Shown: positions 16,708-23,936 of the stretch, piece by piece
Layout of the letters: every line of letters starts with the position of its first letter
Position numbering within the stretch: the first letter of the stretch is position 1
From: a virus
Direction: 5' to 3' (one strand)
IMG/VR virus record: IMGVR_UViG_3300023104_000014
Location: 1 to 37,890 of that record
DNA: 37,890 nt
Notes under the pieces: generated by a model
The model's input: only the letters and a program-made list of their open reading frames with translations
Databases searched by the model: none
Told to the model about the DNA's origin: nothing
Made by a program: the position numbers and the translations under genes

Positions 16708-17079
16708 TTACCTCCCAGTGATCTGTTCACTGTAGAACTCATGCGCTCGCTCTAACTCATGACGAATGTAGTTCTGCCACCATTCGATATTACCCCCACC
16801 ACCATCGCCCAGTAATCCAGTGTCATAAGCTTCCAATATGACTTCACAGCCATGCTGCCGCGTTGCGTCCTGCGCAGCCTTCGCGAGCGGTGATGGGCTG
16901 ACGAGGGAGGCATACAACATGGCCGCGGCAAACCCGTTCAGGTCGAGTGACGCGTTAACTTCGAACAGACCGGAGCCGTCGTCAGCCGTGCCGCACGTTC
17001 CCGCACCGATGCCGCACTGACGGGCAATCTCAGAGCCTATCGCCTGCTGCCAAAACCGTGCGTCCTGCTTGTCACTCAT
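16708..17079 (-). CDS. Hypothetical protein
   Basis: 123 residues. It has a helical N-terminus (WQQAIGSEIARQCGIG), a Gly/Asp-rich centre and a helical C-terminus with IEWWQNYIRHELERAHEFY. No domain is recognised. It overlaps the upstream gene by 4 bases (ATGA) and leads into the Dam-like gene after a 5-base space. Confidence 0.65.
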   Translation of the reverse strand: MSDKQDARFWQQAIGSEIARQCGIGAGTCGTADDGSGLFEVNASLDLNGFAAAMLYASLVSPSPLAKAAQDATRQHGCEVILEAYDTGLLGDGGGGNIEWWQNYIRHELERAHEFYSEQITGR

Positions 17080-17636
17080 CTTCCTGCTCCTTCATTCGTA
17101 ACGGGGGACTCACCCCTTTCCAGAGCGCGCCCGCGTTTGATGGCGGCAGCAATTGGATCCAGATTGAGCGATGGGCTTAGACCGAAACTGTCTGCGATTT
17201 CCCGAGCGATCTGCAAGTCAGGGTCTACCGGCTCCAACTCAGCAAGAATGGCGCGGGCTTCAAAGATAGCGGCTTGCACACCATCACTTTGATGCGAACG
17301 AATATCTTCCGATGCCAGAGACTTCAGGCAATCCTCCATCCTCTGCTCAAGCGCGGTGCGGGTGGGGGTGGCTGGTTTTGTGTAGTGGGAGTGGTTGGCG
17401 TGGAGACGGATGAAACTCACCTCATTCCACCGAAGCATTAACTCGTTCGCCGTCCAGTCGTTAAAAGCGGTCCATTCATCATTTACGCCTTTCCAGCCAA
17501 ATTCCTCATCATCCCCCAACCACTCAGGCCGCTTACCCTGAACCTTAATCTCCGGACCCCACTCGACTTCCTTTGGGGCTACGTTGCCGCAATCTGGATC
17601 GATTGGCCGCTGACGGTCACTCATGCTGCTAAACAT
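17076..17636 (-). CDS. Hypothetical protein
   Basis: 186 residues from ATG at 17636, which has GGAG 9 bases upstream and lies one base after the previous stop. A longer frame to 17774 would run through the preceding gene and is rejected. The N-terminal half is Trp-rich and acidic (VEWGPEIKVQGKRPEWLGDDEEFGW split by short loops, then WTAFNDW), and the C-terminal half is helical with charged residues. The Trp-rich segment may bind ligand or partner proteins. The family is not recognised. Confidence 0.65.
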   Translation of the reverse strand: MFSSMSDRQRPIDPDCGNVAPKEVEWGPEIKVQGKRPEWLGDDEEFGWKGVNDEWTAFNDWTANELMLRWNEVSFIRLHANHSHYTKPATPTRTALEQRMEDCLKSLASEDIRSHQSDGVQAAIFEARAILAELEPVDPDLQIAREIADSFGLSPSLNLDPIAAAIKRGRALERGESPVTNEGAGR

Positions 17637-17637
17637 T

Positions 17638-17796
17638 TCAACGCACTCCAGACTGATAGACAACACGCAGATTTCGACGTTTTGCCTCCTGAAAGGCGGC
17701 CAGATCAAACGTGCCGTATGTGCGGATCGAAGCGATAAGTTCGCCATCCGAAACATCGCGGATTGACGTAACATTCAATTTTCCTTTATCACTCAT
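17638..17796 (-). CDS. Small hypothetical protein
   Basis: 52 residues from ATG at 17796, with an excellent ribosome-binding site (AAGGAGG, 8 bases). The sequence (MSDKGKLNVTSIRD then DGELIASIRTYG and FQEAKRRNLRVVY) looks like a small alpha/beta unit. The frame is open upstream to 17874, but that part has no ribosome-binding site. Confidence 0.65.
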   Translation of the reverse strand: MSDKGKLNVTSIRDVSDGELIASIRTYGTFDLAAFQEAKRRNLRVVYQSGVR

Positions 17797-17863
17797 CTCA
17801 GCGCCCTCCTTAGGCGTATACCACCGGGTTGATCGGAGCTCCACAACGATCCCCGGTGGTTGG

Positions 17864-17893
17864 AACATAATCACGATATAGCGATACGGTCAA
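17864..17893 (-). promoter_or_regulatory. Possible sigma70-like promoter and hairpin before small gene
   Basis: On the - strand TTGACC (17893-17888), an 18-base spacer and TATGTT (17869-17864) resemble a promoter. It is followed in the 93-base gap by an inverted repeat (CCACCGGG at 17821-17828 and CCCGGTGG at 17852-17859, 23-base loop). The spacing is long and the -10 box is 4/6, so this is a weak candidate. Confidence 0.3.
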
Positions 17894-18069
17894 TCAGCCG
17901 TCGCGTATTTGACGACATCGACACTGCCGCTAGGTAATTCCCGCAAATACATGTTCCAGCCTGAGGGCAAGCCGCCCATTATGCGCAACAAACTATGCGC
18001 CGAGTAACGTGCGTCTTGTTCGTTGGAATGGCTGCTAACAATCTCATGACCTTCAGGTAACTCATCCAT
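17890..18069 (-). CDS. Small hypothetical protein (59 residues)
   Basis: 59 residues starting at ATG 18069 with AAGGAG 8 bases before. It begins MDELPEGHEIVSSH and ends SGSVDVVKYATAD, acidic overall, with a likely strand-turn-strand pattern at WNMYLRELPSG. Ribosome-binding site, length and position in the string of small - strand genes support it as real. No family recognised. Confidence 0.6.
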   Translation of the reverse strand: MDELPEGHEIVSSHSNEQDARYSAHSLLRIMGGLPSGWNMYLRELPSGSVDVVKYATAD

Positions 18070-18124
18070 CTCGCCATCTCCTTATGCCCCACAGGGCGTT
18101 TCTACCGGGTCTACAGCGCCAATC

Positions 18125-18334
18125 CTAAGATTTGGCAGGGTCAGTAGGGTTGAGGGCGGCGGAAGCTATCTCTGCGGCCGTAAAAATCCCAGCTTCATAT
18201 CCAACCGCCCACTCTCCTTGCTCATAACATCCCGACAGGTCCGCTATCCGTTCCAAAGCTCCCTCATACCTCGCCATCTTCTCCGCCATGCGCCGACGAT
18301 GGGCTTTCTGCTTTTCTGCGTTGGTTAGGGGCAT
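18125..18334 (-). CDS. Small helical hypothetical protein
   Basis: 69 residues from ATG at 18334, placed one base after the stop of the upstream 43-residue gene. The first third is very basic (AEKQKAHRRRMAEKMARY), a likely nucleic-acid or coiled-coil helix, followed by an acidic part with YEQGEWAVGYEAG. A longer start at 18382 lacks a ribosome-binding site and would overlap the neighbour. The function is unknown. Confidence 0.6.
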   Translation of the reverse strand: MPLTNAEKQKAHRRRMAEKMARYEGALERIADLSGCYEQGEWAVGYEAGIFTAAEIASAALNPTDPAKS

Positions 18335-18335
18335 G

Positions 18336-18467
18336 TCAGTAACCCCGCACGGCATGACGATCAGCCAGAATGCGATCATCATAGCTACGAACCCACATGC
18401 CGTCGCAAATCACATCGTAGCGGACGTTGCTGTTCAGCAGTGCTTTGCGTTCAATGACCTGAAACAT
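18336..18467 (-). CDS. Small hypothetical protein (43 residues)
   Basis: 43 residues (MFQVIERKALLNSNVRYDVIC...). The ATG at 18467 overlaps the preceding stop as TAATG, and the stop lies one base before the next ATG, so all three genes are coupled. Compact alternating hydrophobic and charged residues suggest a small beta unit. No family recognised. Confidence 0.55.
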   Translation of the reverse strand: MFQVIERKALLNSNVRYDVICDGMWVRSYDDRILADRHAVRGY

Positions 18468-18643
18468 TATGCGGTTTCCTCTGTTGCCCAGATCCAGGCG
18501 TCGATTTCTTCAATGATGGCATCACGCGTTTTTGCGGCGACATGCCGATCATCAAGCGGGCCATCGTAATCAGGATGGGAGGCAACATATTCCTCGTTCG
18601 AATCCTGCTCGATAAGCCAACTGCGATAAAAGTCCTGAGCCAC
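18467..18643 (-). CDS. Small acidic hypothetical protein, GTG start
   Basis: 58 residues from GTG at 18643, chosen because AGGAGG lies exactly 7 bases upstream; the longer frame to 18703 has no such site and overlaps the previous gene. The protein is acidic with helical ends (DFYRSWLIEQDSNEEYVASH, then RDAIIEEIDAWIWATEE). It overlaps the next gene by one base at its stop (TAATG). Unknown role. Confidence 0.6.
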   Translation of the reverse strand: MAQDFYRSWLIEQDSNEEYVASHPDYDGPLDDRHVAAKTRDAIIEEIDAWIWATEETA

Positions 18644-18645
18644 CC

Positions 18646-18834
18646 TCAAGCCTCCTGAAACTTGAGGGTAGCCGCCGCTTGGTTCCTGGCGCCGACGGTC
18701 CAATTATGGACACCGCGCTCTGGACCCCAGCTAGTCACTTCCCAGCCACCGCAATCGCGTGGGTCTGAGTAAGTCAGTTCGATCCGCTGGCCGTTGGCGT
18801 TCTTGCGGGTGTCGATGATTTTGCGCTGGTCCAT
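18646..18834 (-). CDS. Small hypothetical protein, first gene after strong promoter
   Basis: 62 residues from ATG at 18834, about 24 bases downstream of the predicted transcription start of the promoter at 18865-18893. The longer frame to 18942 would contain the promoter and is rejected. The sequence has RIELTYSDPRDCGGWEVTSWG, a beta-rich core with Trp and Cys. No family recognised. Confidence 0.6.
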   Translation of the reverse strand: MDQRKIIDTRKNANGQRIELTYSDPRDCGGWEVTSWGPERGVHNWTVGARNQAAATLKFQEA

Positions 18835-18864
18835 GTCGTCTGCCCCATCTCGTCTTGATGCCCT

Positions 18865-18893
18865 CTTATACCCAGCAGTTACGGCACCGTCAA
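18865..18893 (-). promoter_or_regulatory. Strong sigma70-like promoter of leftward small-gene/terminase operon
   Basis: On the - strand TTGACG (18893-18888), a 17-base spacer and TATAAG (18870-18865): 5/6 in both boxes with ideal spacing, so the best leftward promoter candidate I found. An A/T-rich stretch lies upstream and transcription would start near 18858. It would drive the small genes and, without an obvious terminator, continue into terminase, portal and later virion genes. Confidence 0.6.
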
Positions 18894-18949
18894 TACGTAA
18901 CCAAAGATTATTTTCACCCCCACCCCACACACCCTGCTCCAACGCGGGC

Positions 18950-19003
18950 GGTGGGGTTAGTGGCGGTGCAAACGAAGGTAGCCGGCTGCGTGGGTGGGGT
19001 TAG
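18950..19003. repeat. Two copies of a GGTGGGGTTAG motif in the gene-free gap
   Basis: GGTGGGGTTAG occurs at 18950-18960 and GGGTGGGGTTAG at 18992-19003, both within the 165-base gap between 18834 and 19000 or at its edge, where the second copy includes the stop codon of the upstream gene. A third copy lies at 5191-5202 and includes another stop codon. The rest of the gap holds the promoter at 18865-18893. The meaning of the motif is unknown. Confidence 0.4.
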
Positions 19004-19557
19004 CCCGCCGCAAACGGTACATCGCTCAACTCGTCATTGAGCTTGCTGCGAACCGCCTTGGGTGGCCGTACGCTCTCAACCACAGCACCTGGAAACGATT
19101 CCTTTGCCGCGGCGATCAAGGGATGATTGCGGATGACGCTGGCGATCTCGTCTAGTGACCAGATCTGTCCCTGACGCCCACCAAGATCCACACGGCCCGC
19201 ATCGGCAATATCCCTAACGAGGATAATCAATTCCTCATCAACGCCGACGATAAACTCCCAATGCTCAGGCTGTCCGGGTTCGCCGTGTGTCGCCGTCGCC
19301 AGTTCGTCCAGCTTGGCATAGGCTCGCAGCATCGCGTCACCGTGCTTGCGAACGTCTTCAAGATTGAGGTCGAGGGTGGCCGCAGAAAACTTGCGCCGCT
19401 GCACCCTAAACTTCTCCCCCAACTCAGGTGGGACGATCGTGGTTAGCCTGCCGATCCCCCAGCGCTGGTCCATCTCCCGCCCCCGCCGATCCACCGCCCG
19501 TACGATGACATCCATCTGCTCAAGTTCCTGATGAGCCGTCATTGGTGCGCCGATCAT
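19000..19557 (-). CDS. Hypothetical protein downstream of HNH gene
   Basis: 185 residues from ATG at 19557, with AGGGAG 7 bases upstream and a 4-base overlap with the HNH gene stop. The middle is helical with charged residues (EDVRKHGDAMLRAYAKLDEL), followed by a hydrophobic strand pair (HWEFIVGVDEELIILVRDI) and an acidic end with KLNDELSDVPFAAG. No known domain is recognised. The stop codon lies inside the GGGTGGGGTTAG motif. Confidence 0.65.
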   Translation of the reverse strand: MIGAPMTAHQELEQMDVIVRAVDRRGREMDQRWGIGRLTTIVPPELGEKFRVQRRKFSAATLDLNLEDVRKHGDAMLRAYAKLDELATATHGEPGQPEHWEFIVGVDEELIILVRDIADAGRVDLGGRQGQIWSLDEIASVIRNHPLIAAAKESFPGAVVESVRPPKAVRSKLNDELSDVPFAAG

Positions 19558-20132
19558 TTGGAAGCTCCCTTTCCGTAATTGCACGGCGAACACAGCGCCT
19601 GAAGATTGTTGAATACCGTGCGCCCGCCGTTGGCTATCGCGGTTACATGATCGATGTGCAGATGGGCTCCGGTTTCAGGGCTGGCACCGCAGGCTCGGCA
19701 CTGGAAGTTGTCGCGCTTCAAAACCTCGTATCGCAGTTTGGGCGTCAACAGCGCCCTCTCTTCGGTATTGCTGGTTGTCCTAACGGTTAGCTCGGCACCG
19801 ACGCGCTCGAATGCCCCGTAGGGTTTCCAGCCATTGATATGAGCGATCAAGCCGATGAACAGTGACACTCGCTTGGGTGTCATGTGTTCCCACCGCTTTT
19901 TCGAGACGTGATGGATTTTCCACATCACATCCTCAGGCGTGGAAAGATCAGCTAGCGGAATCGAATATTCGTAGCCTCCCCAATATATATCGACGTAGCC
20001 GAGTTCGGCGTCGTGCTTCGCCATTGAAGGGTGTTGTGGATTGCGTGGAGGTAGCTTGTAAAGCTCCAAGCCGGCTTCGTACCGTCGGCTAAGTTCGGCT
20101 AGATCAATGATCTCAATTCCTGTGTCGCCCAT
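19554..20132 (-). CDS. HNH endonuclease
   Basis: 192 residues. The C-terminal 60 residues carry the classic HNH module: YEVLKRDNFQCRACGAS (two Cys), HIDHVTAIANGG (the catalytic His pair) and NNLQALCSPCN (Asn and second Cys pair). The N-terminal 130 residues are not recognised and may give DNA specificity. AAGGAG lies 7 bases before the ATG. Such enzymes cut DNA; in phages they act as homing enzymes or help packaging. It is the first gene after the inverted-repeat block. Confidence 0.85.
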   Translation of the reverse strand: MGDTGIEIIDLAELSRRYEAGLELYKLPPRNPQHPSMAKHDAELGYVDIYWGGYEYSIPLADLSTPEDVMWKIHHVSKKRWEHMTPKRVSLFIGLIAHINGWKPYGAFERVGAELTVRTTSNTEERALLTPKLRYEVLKRDNFQCRACGASPETGAHLHIDHVTAIANGGRTVFNNLQALCSPCNYGKGASK

Positions 20133-20177
20133 CTATTTTCTCCTTGCTGTTTCTCGTCACTCTCTAGGGAGCGCAAA

Positions 20178-20360
20178 CCAATAGCGCCTCTTATAGAGGT
20201 GCGTTGTTGCGTTCGCGCGCACCCCGCAGAAATCCTAGGGTTTTTGACGAGGGTGCGCACGTTTTTGGGCTATACCTTGCGCACCCTCCCGAAAAATGGT
20301 CAAAAATGGCAGTTTTCTGCGGGGTGCGCACTTGCGTACCGGAGCCTGCGTACTTGCGCA
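20178..20360. repeat. Nested inverted repeats, candidate replication origin
   Basis: The 231-base gene-free gap (20133-20363) holds a perfect 16-base inverted repeat (20217-20232 with 20314-20329) that encloses a perfect 11-base one (20249-20259 with 20278-20288). The shared core is GGTGCGCA, and further single copies occur at 20353-20362 and, degenerate, at 20198-20203. A direct repeat AAAAATGG lies twice at 20293-20309. A smaller imperfect hairpin is at 20185-20204. Repeated dyads directly downstream of the primase-helicase gene fit a replication origin or a regulator-binding cluster. Confidence 0.5.
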
Positions 20361-20363
20361 CCG

Positions 20364-22490
20364 TCACCGACTTTCCCACGCTTTCGCGTACTCTTTCTTG
20401 ATCCAATGCGACCCGTTGCCACGCCGTTCATTGGTATAAGAGATCTTCCACGCGCCCAGAATGTGAGGCCGCGAGAGGCTGTCAGTGATGAGTCTTTCGA
20501 CCGTCCGCTTGGAATCCAAGCCCATCTGACGCGCCGTGTCTTCAACAAGGTTTGCGGCAGCACTGAGCGTGATTTCCTCGCCCGGGCTCATACCTTCAGC
20601 CATCGTCTTGACGACGGCCTTCCACGTCTCTCGACGCTTCTCAGACGCCGCTTCCTTGGCATTGGACATATCAGCCCATTCAAGGACACCCATGCTATCA
20701 GCGGGCCTAAAACCCCGGGCGTTGTTGAGTGAGACAGACTGCTTCTTCCACCAGATACCCTCACCGGTTTTCAGCTTCAGGTTGGCTTTACCGTCATCGA
20801 AGCGCACATAAAGATGGCGCTCATCCTCTGGTATGTTGAGCTCCTTTGAATCGTCCTTGGACATGTTGAACAAGGTGGCTGTGAAGCGAGCGACACCGCC
20901 TAGCGCGCTGGCGCCTCGTCCTGCGTCAGCATCCCCGGCAGCAGATACATTGACGCCGTTCGGCGTCTTGCGGGTGTGATGGACCAGCCAGACGGCGCAC
21001 CCGGTCTTCTGCGCGATCTCGCGATACATGCGGGCGACCTGACTGATTTGCCCATTGTCGTTCTCGCTGACACCGTGTGTTTCAATGAACGGATCGATGA
21101 TTAGTAGACCGATATTGTACCGCTTGATATGCGCGATCATCTTATCGACAACCGGCATCCGCATCACGTTTCGGTTCTCGTCCAGCTTCGCCACCAGCAA
21201 GTGACGCTCTTCGCCGGTGTCGACGAACAGGTTGGGCGCTAGCCGCTCTGGCGGGATATCATTGGCTAGTAGGAACGCGGAAATACGACGGTTGAGCTCG
21301 TCTCGCGGATCCTCGTTATTGAACAGCCACACCTTGGCCTGCTCATGGGCCTTGAACGGCCCCAGATCCATCTTGAGCGCCAGCGAGATGGCCACCTCGA
21401 TCGTCAGAATGGATTTACCAACGCCTGGCGGTGCGACCAACACAGATACGAACGACCGTGCGAGGATGTCACCGAACAGCCATTCCCGCGGCGGGATGGT
21501 TGAAGGATCAATGGCAACCCATTGCGTGGGCACGAAGTCCGCGGGGTCGGGCTCCACGTCTTCGGGGAGCTCGCCGTGTACGAGGTAATCGCGCACCGCA
21601 TCTTCGCCGTGTAGGGCAGCCATATCGTTGAAGTCCGAAAGGCCCTCGTGACCTGAAAGCGGCGCGACCATCGAAAGCCCACCCAGGATTGCGGCGGACT
21701 GGTCTGCGCACTCACGCCCGACGTTAGGCAATGGCGGGTCATACGATGGCAGTTCCCAATCGTCGTCGCCGGCAACCACCCACGCCAGATTGCTGTGATG
21801 CTCGTTAAGCCACTTTGCGACCTCGACCATGTTCTTGCCATTGAAGGCGCACACAACAGGCGATGACGTAGCTTTCTGGATAGTGGCACCAGTTGAGAAG
21901 CCCTCGCACAGATATGCGGTGGTCCCCGGGGCCGCGCGGCTTAACCCGGGCCCAAGTGGCAGGAAGGAGCCTTGGACTGGGGCTCCAGCATGAAAGCGCT
22001 TCGACCCCTCAGGGTTGATGCTCTGGACGGTTTGAATAGCTTTGTCGGGCCCGAATGCCGGAATGAGAAGGTTGCCACCCTCCAGGCGCAAAACGGGCGC
22101 TGTGACGTTCTTCGTTTCCAGATAGGGATGCGAATGACCGTTAAGCTTCTCTGCTGAGTTCCAACGAATTTGCGCGGTCAAGGTGCCTGCGCGCTGTTGC
22201 TCGCGGCGCTCCCTGTCGCGCTTCTCCATGAGCTCGCGCAAATCTATCCGCGCTGGCCGACCAATGACACGCTGCGACTTCCAATGGTGCTTTTGCCCAC
22301 CAAGCCGCCAGTCCGATACGACACCCTGAGGGTATTCGTCATCATACAGAATATACCACCCGGGCTTACGCCCGCGCTTGCCATTCTCGATTGGGGAAAA
22401 GCGATGGATCTTACCATCAGCGATGATCTGCTTCGGAGTAAGGCCCAGTGCTGAGCAAAATTCCGAAAACTCCGTGACCGTATCCGTCAC
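20364..22490 (-). CDS. Fused DNA primase-helicase (TOPRIM plus RecA-like ATPase)
   Basis: About 708 residues from GTG at 22490, so the protein begins TDTVTEFSEFCSALG; the frame is open to ATG at 22616, but that leader is of unlikely composition and neither start has a clear ribosome-binding site. A TOPRIM-like core is seen (YLCEG about 193-197, VVAGDDDW about 238-245), then a RecA/RepA-like helicase: Walker A APPGVGKS (353-360), Walker B GLLIIDPF (461-468) and VWLVHHTRKT (500-509). The last 130 residues may be a winged-helix region. The enzyme would lay primers and unwind the fork in phage replication. Next to SSB, exonuclease and origin-like repeats. Confidence 0.88.
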   Translation of the reverse strand: MTDTVTEFSEFCSALGLTPKQIIADGKIHRFSPIENGKRGRKPGWYILYDDEYPQGVVSDWRLGGQKHHWKSQRVIGRPARIDLRELMEKRDRERREQQRAGTLTAQIRWNSAEKLNGHSHPYLETKNVTAPVLRLEGGNLLIPAFGPDKAIQTVQSINPEGSKRFHAGAPVQGSFLPLGPGLSRAAPGTTAYLCEGFSTGATIQKATSSPVVCAFNGKNMVEVAKWLNEHHSNLAWVVAGDDDWELPSYDPPLPNVGRECADQSAAILGGLSMVAPLSGHEGLSDFNDMAALHGEDAVRDYLVHGELPEDVEPDPADFVPTQWVAIDPSTIPPREWLFGDILARSFVSVLVAPPGVGKSILTIEVAISLALKMDLGPFKAHEQAKVWLFNNEDPRDELNRRISAFLLANDIPPERLAPNLFVDTGEERHLLVAKLDENRNVMRMPVVDKMIAHIKRYNIGLLIIDPFIETHGVSENDNGQISQVARMYREIAQKTGCAVWLVHHTRKTPNGVNVSAAGDADAGRGASALGGVARFTATLFNMSKDDSKELNIPEDERHLYVRFDDGKANLKLKTGEGIWWKKQSVSLNNARGFRPADSMGVLEWADMSNAKEAASEKRRETWKAVVKTMAEGMSPGEEITLSAAANLVEDTARQMGLDSKRTVERLITDSLSRPHILGAWKISYTNERRGNGSHWIKKEYAKAWESR

Positions 22491-22628
22491 GACTTGAACC
22501 AAGCACAAGATATGGTAGTTATAAACACGTCGGTTGGCCTCCAAAGCTAGCCACGAAAGTTGTAAGCATGGGCGACCGCCTAGAAGCCCTGCGAACAAGC
22601 CGACAATAGACCACATATCGCCGGAATT

Positions 22629-22652
22629 GAAAAGGCCCGGTTTCCCGGGCCT
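22629..22652 (-). terminator. Intrinsic terminator after SSB gene
   Basis: On the - strand an 8-base stem (AGGCCCGG with CCGGGCCT) closes a GAAA tetraloop and is followed by a T run. It begins 7 bases after the SSB-like stop codon and lies before the primase-helicase start. The very GC-rich stem and the loop fit a factor-independent terminator, so primase-helicase expression would need readthrough or its own promoter (TTTGGA, 16 bases, TATAAC near 22520 is a weak one). Confidence 0.7.
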
Positions 22653-22658
22653 AGTAGT

Positions 22659-23282
22659 TCAAAATTCCACATCATCCGACTTAGCGGCAGGCGGTCCGAC
22701 GTGGGCAGCGGGCCCGCTCGGTGCGGGCGCCGGAGATGGTGCAGGAGCCGGGGAAGCCGCGGGCTTGTCATCACCTGCGAGCTCGGCGGGACGATCTGCC
22801 CAAGCCACGATTTCCCACTTCGGCTTGTAGTTCGTGCCGTGCTTGTTGGTAACGGGCGACACGCCGCTGCACTTGACGACTGGCAGCTTGCCGGTAGCCG
22901 TTTCGGGTGCGGCTTGCCACATGTCGTAGAGCTCGTTGAGGCTGTCGATGACGATGCCGGCAGTGGAAGCAAACTCGCGAACGCCGCCCAGGTTTTTCTC
23001 GCTGAAGATGTCGATCTCGAAACCACGCTTGAACCCGTCCCCGGGCTTTGGTGCCGCTTGCGACAGCGAAGGATCGAACGTCTTGGCTGGTGCCACGCCA
23101 GCCGCGAAGAGAAACCAGCCGGTGCGAATGTTCGGCATGTCGAAGATAGCCGTGAAGTTGGTCACTTCGTACTGCTCGGCGTTCTGCTCGTCGGGTTTGG
23201 TATAGAACCTCCCGGCCTTGGCGTTGAAGGAGGCAAAGATCTTGAAGCTGCCGCCTTCAGTGCCCGAATTCATGAAGCCCAT
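22659..23282 (-). CDS. SSB-like single-stranded DNA-binding protein
   Basis: 207 residues. The first two thirds are a beta-rich body (FKIFASFNAK, YEVTNFTAIFDM, GWFLFAAG, GTNYKPKWEIVAWADRP). The last 40 residues form a Pro/Ala-rich flexible linker and end in the acidic DDVEF, the kind of tip that in bacterial SSBs (DDDIPF-type) recruits replication partners. The gene is beside the exonuclease and the primase-helicase. Protection of single-stranded DNA is the likely role. The OB-fold core is not proven by motif. AGGAAAT lies before the ATG. Confidence 0.6.
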   Translation of the reverse strand: MGFMNSGTEGGSFKIFASFNAKAGRFYTKPDEQNAEQYEVTNFTAIFDMPNIRTGWFLFAAGVAPAKTFDPSLSQAAPKPGDGFKRGFEIDIFSEKNLGGVREFASTAGIVIDSLNELYDMWQAAPETATGKLPVVKCSGVSPVTNKHGTNYKPKWEIVAWADRPAELAGDDKPAASPAPAPSPAPAPSGPAAHVGPPAAKSDDVEF

Positions 23283-23295
23283 AAATATTTCCTAT

Positions 23296-23910
23296 TCACT
23301 CGTTCTCGGACAAGCGGTCCGTGCGCACCAGCTTCTGCTGATTCTTTGCTGACAGTTTCGCGCAGTTTTTACACTGGCGTCCATTGCCATCTGATCTGGT
23401 GTAAACATTATCAGGCGTTAGCGCGTGACCATGTTTGCATATTTCACGAATTCCCCAACGACCCTTGCCCGGTCCGCCAGCGCGCTTATTAAGCTTTGAA
23501 GCCGTGTTGCACGTCCTGCACTGACGTCTGCCATCCTTTAGATAAAGGGTGTTTGAAGCGTCGTAAGGGTGCCCTTTAGGGCAATGGGTTTTTAAGACCC
23601 TAGGGTTGCGACCTTTGCTAATCTGGTCTCGCATATTTTCTGATTGCGTACCCCACCAGAGGTGCTTTGGGTTAACGCAGGCCGGATTGTCGCATTTATG
23701 AAGAGCGAAGAGGTTCGCCCCCGGCCTTGGATATCCAGCGAGCTCCAAAGATACGTGAGTTGCCATCCGTGGCTTTCCGTTCTCCCCTATTACACCGTAA
23801 CCCGCATTGGTTTTCGATCCAGTCCATTCAATGCAGCCATCAGTATCAATGATATCTACAAAGTAGGGGAACCGCTCAATAGCGGGGGTTGGGCCTCGTC
23901 TGCTGCTCAT
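23296..23910 (-). CDS. HNH homing-type endonuclease with two zinc-ribbon repeats
   Basis: 204 residues from ATG at 23910; the frame extends to 23970, but that part overlaps the exonuclease stop and contains a hairpin. The core is HNH_3-like: CIEWTGSKTNAGYGVI, then ALHKCDNPACVNPKHLWWGT and SENMRDQISKG. The C-terminus carries two related Cys-rich units, CPKGHPYD...RRQCRTC and CKHGHALT...RQCKNC, probably zinc-binding DNA contacts. This architecture is usual in free-standing phage homing endonucleases. It splits the exonuclease and SSB genes, and its base composition is lower in GC than theirs. Confidence 0.85.
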   Translation of the reverse strand: MSSRRGPTPAIERFPYFVDIIDTDGCIEWTGSKTNAGYGVIGENGKPRMATHVSLELAGYPRPGANLFALHKCDNPACVNPKHLWWGTQSENMRDQISKGRNPRVLKTHCPKGHPYDASNTLYLKDGRRQCRTCNTASKLNKRAGGPGKGRWGIREICKHGHALTPDNVYTRSDGNGRQCKNCAKLSAKNQQKLVRTDRLSENE

Positions 23911-23911
23911 A

Positions 23912-23936
23912 GCTGTTGTATATGCCGTACAACAGC
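23912..23936 (-). promoter_or_regulatory. Hairpin next to HNH start codon
   Basis: A perfect 9-base inverted repeat (GCTGTTGTA and TACAACAGC) with a 7-base loop ends 2 bases before the HNH start at 23910. There is no T run, so it is not a typical terminator. In messenger RNA it would hide or delay the HNH translation start, which has no clear ribosome-binding site. Late-expression control by such hairpins is known for phage homing endonucleases. Here it is inference. Confidence 0.45.

Noticed and set aside
17821-17859. Hairpin with CCACCGGG/CCCGGTGG arms as a terminator
   Set aside because: The loop is 23 bases and no T run follows on either strand, so termination is unlikely. It may only be a chance inverted repeat.
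20191-20732. Short frames on both strands through the inverted-repeat block
   Set aside because: Their composition follows the repeats. They have no ribosome-binding site and overlap the primase-helicase gene end. The block is better read as non-coding.
22491-22616. N-terminal extension of the primase-helicase to ATG 22616
   Set aside because: The 42 added residues do not look like the rest of the protein, start 13 bases after a terminator hairpin and lack a ribosome-binding site. It cannot be excluded without protein data.
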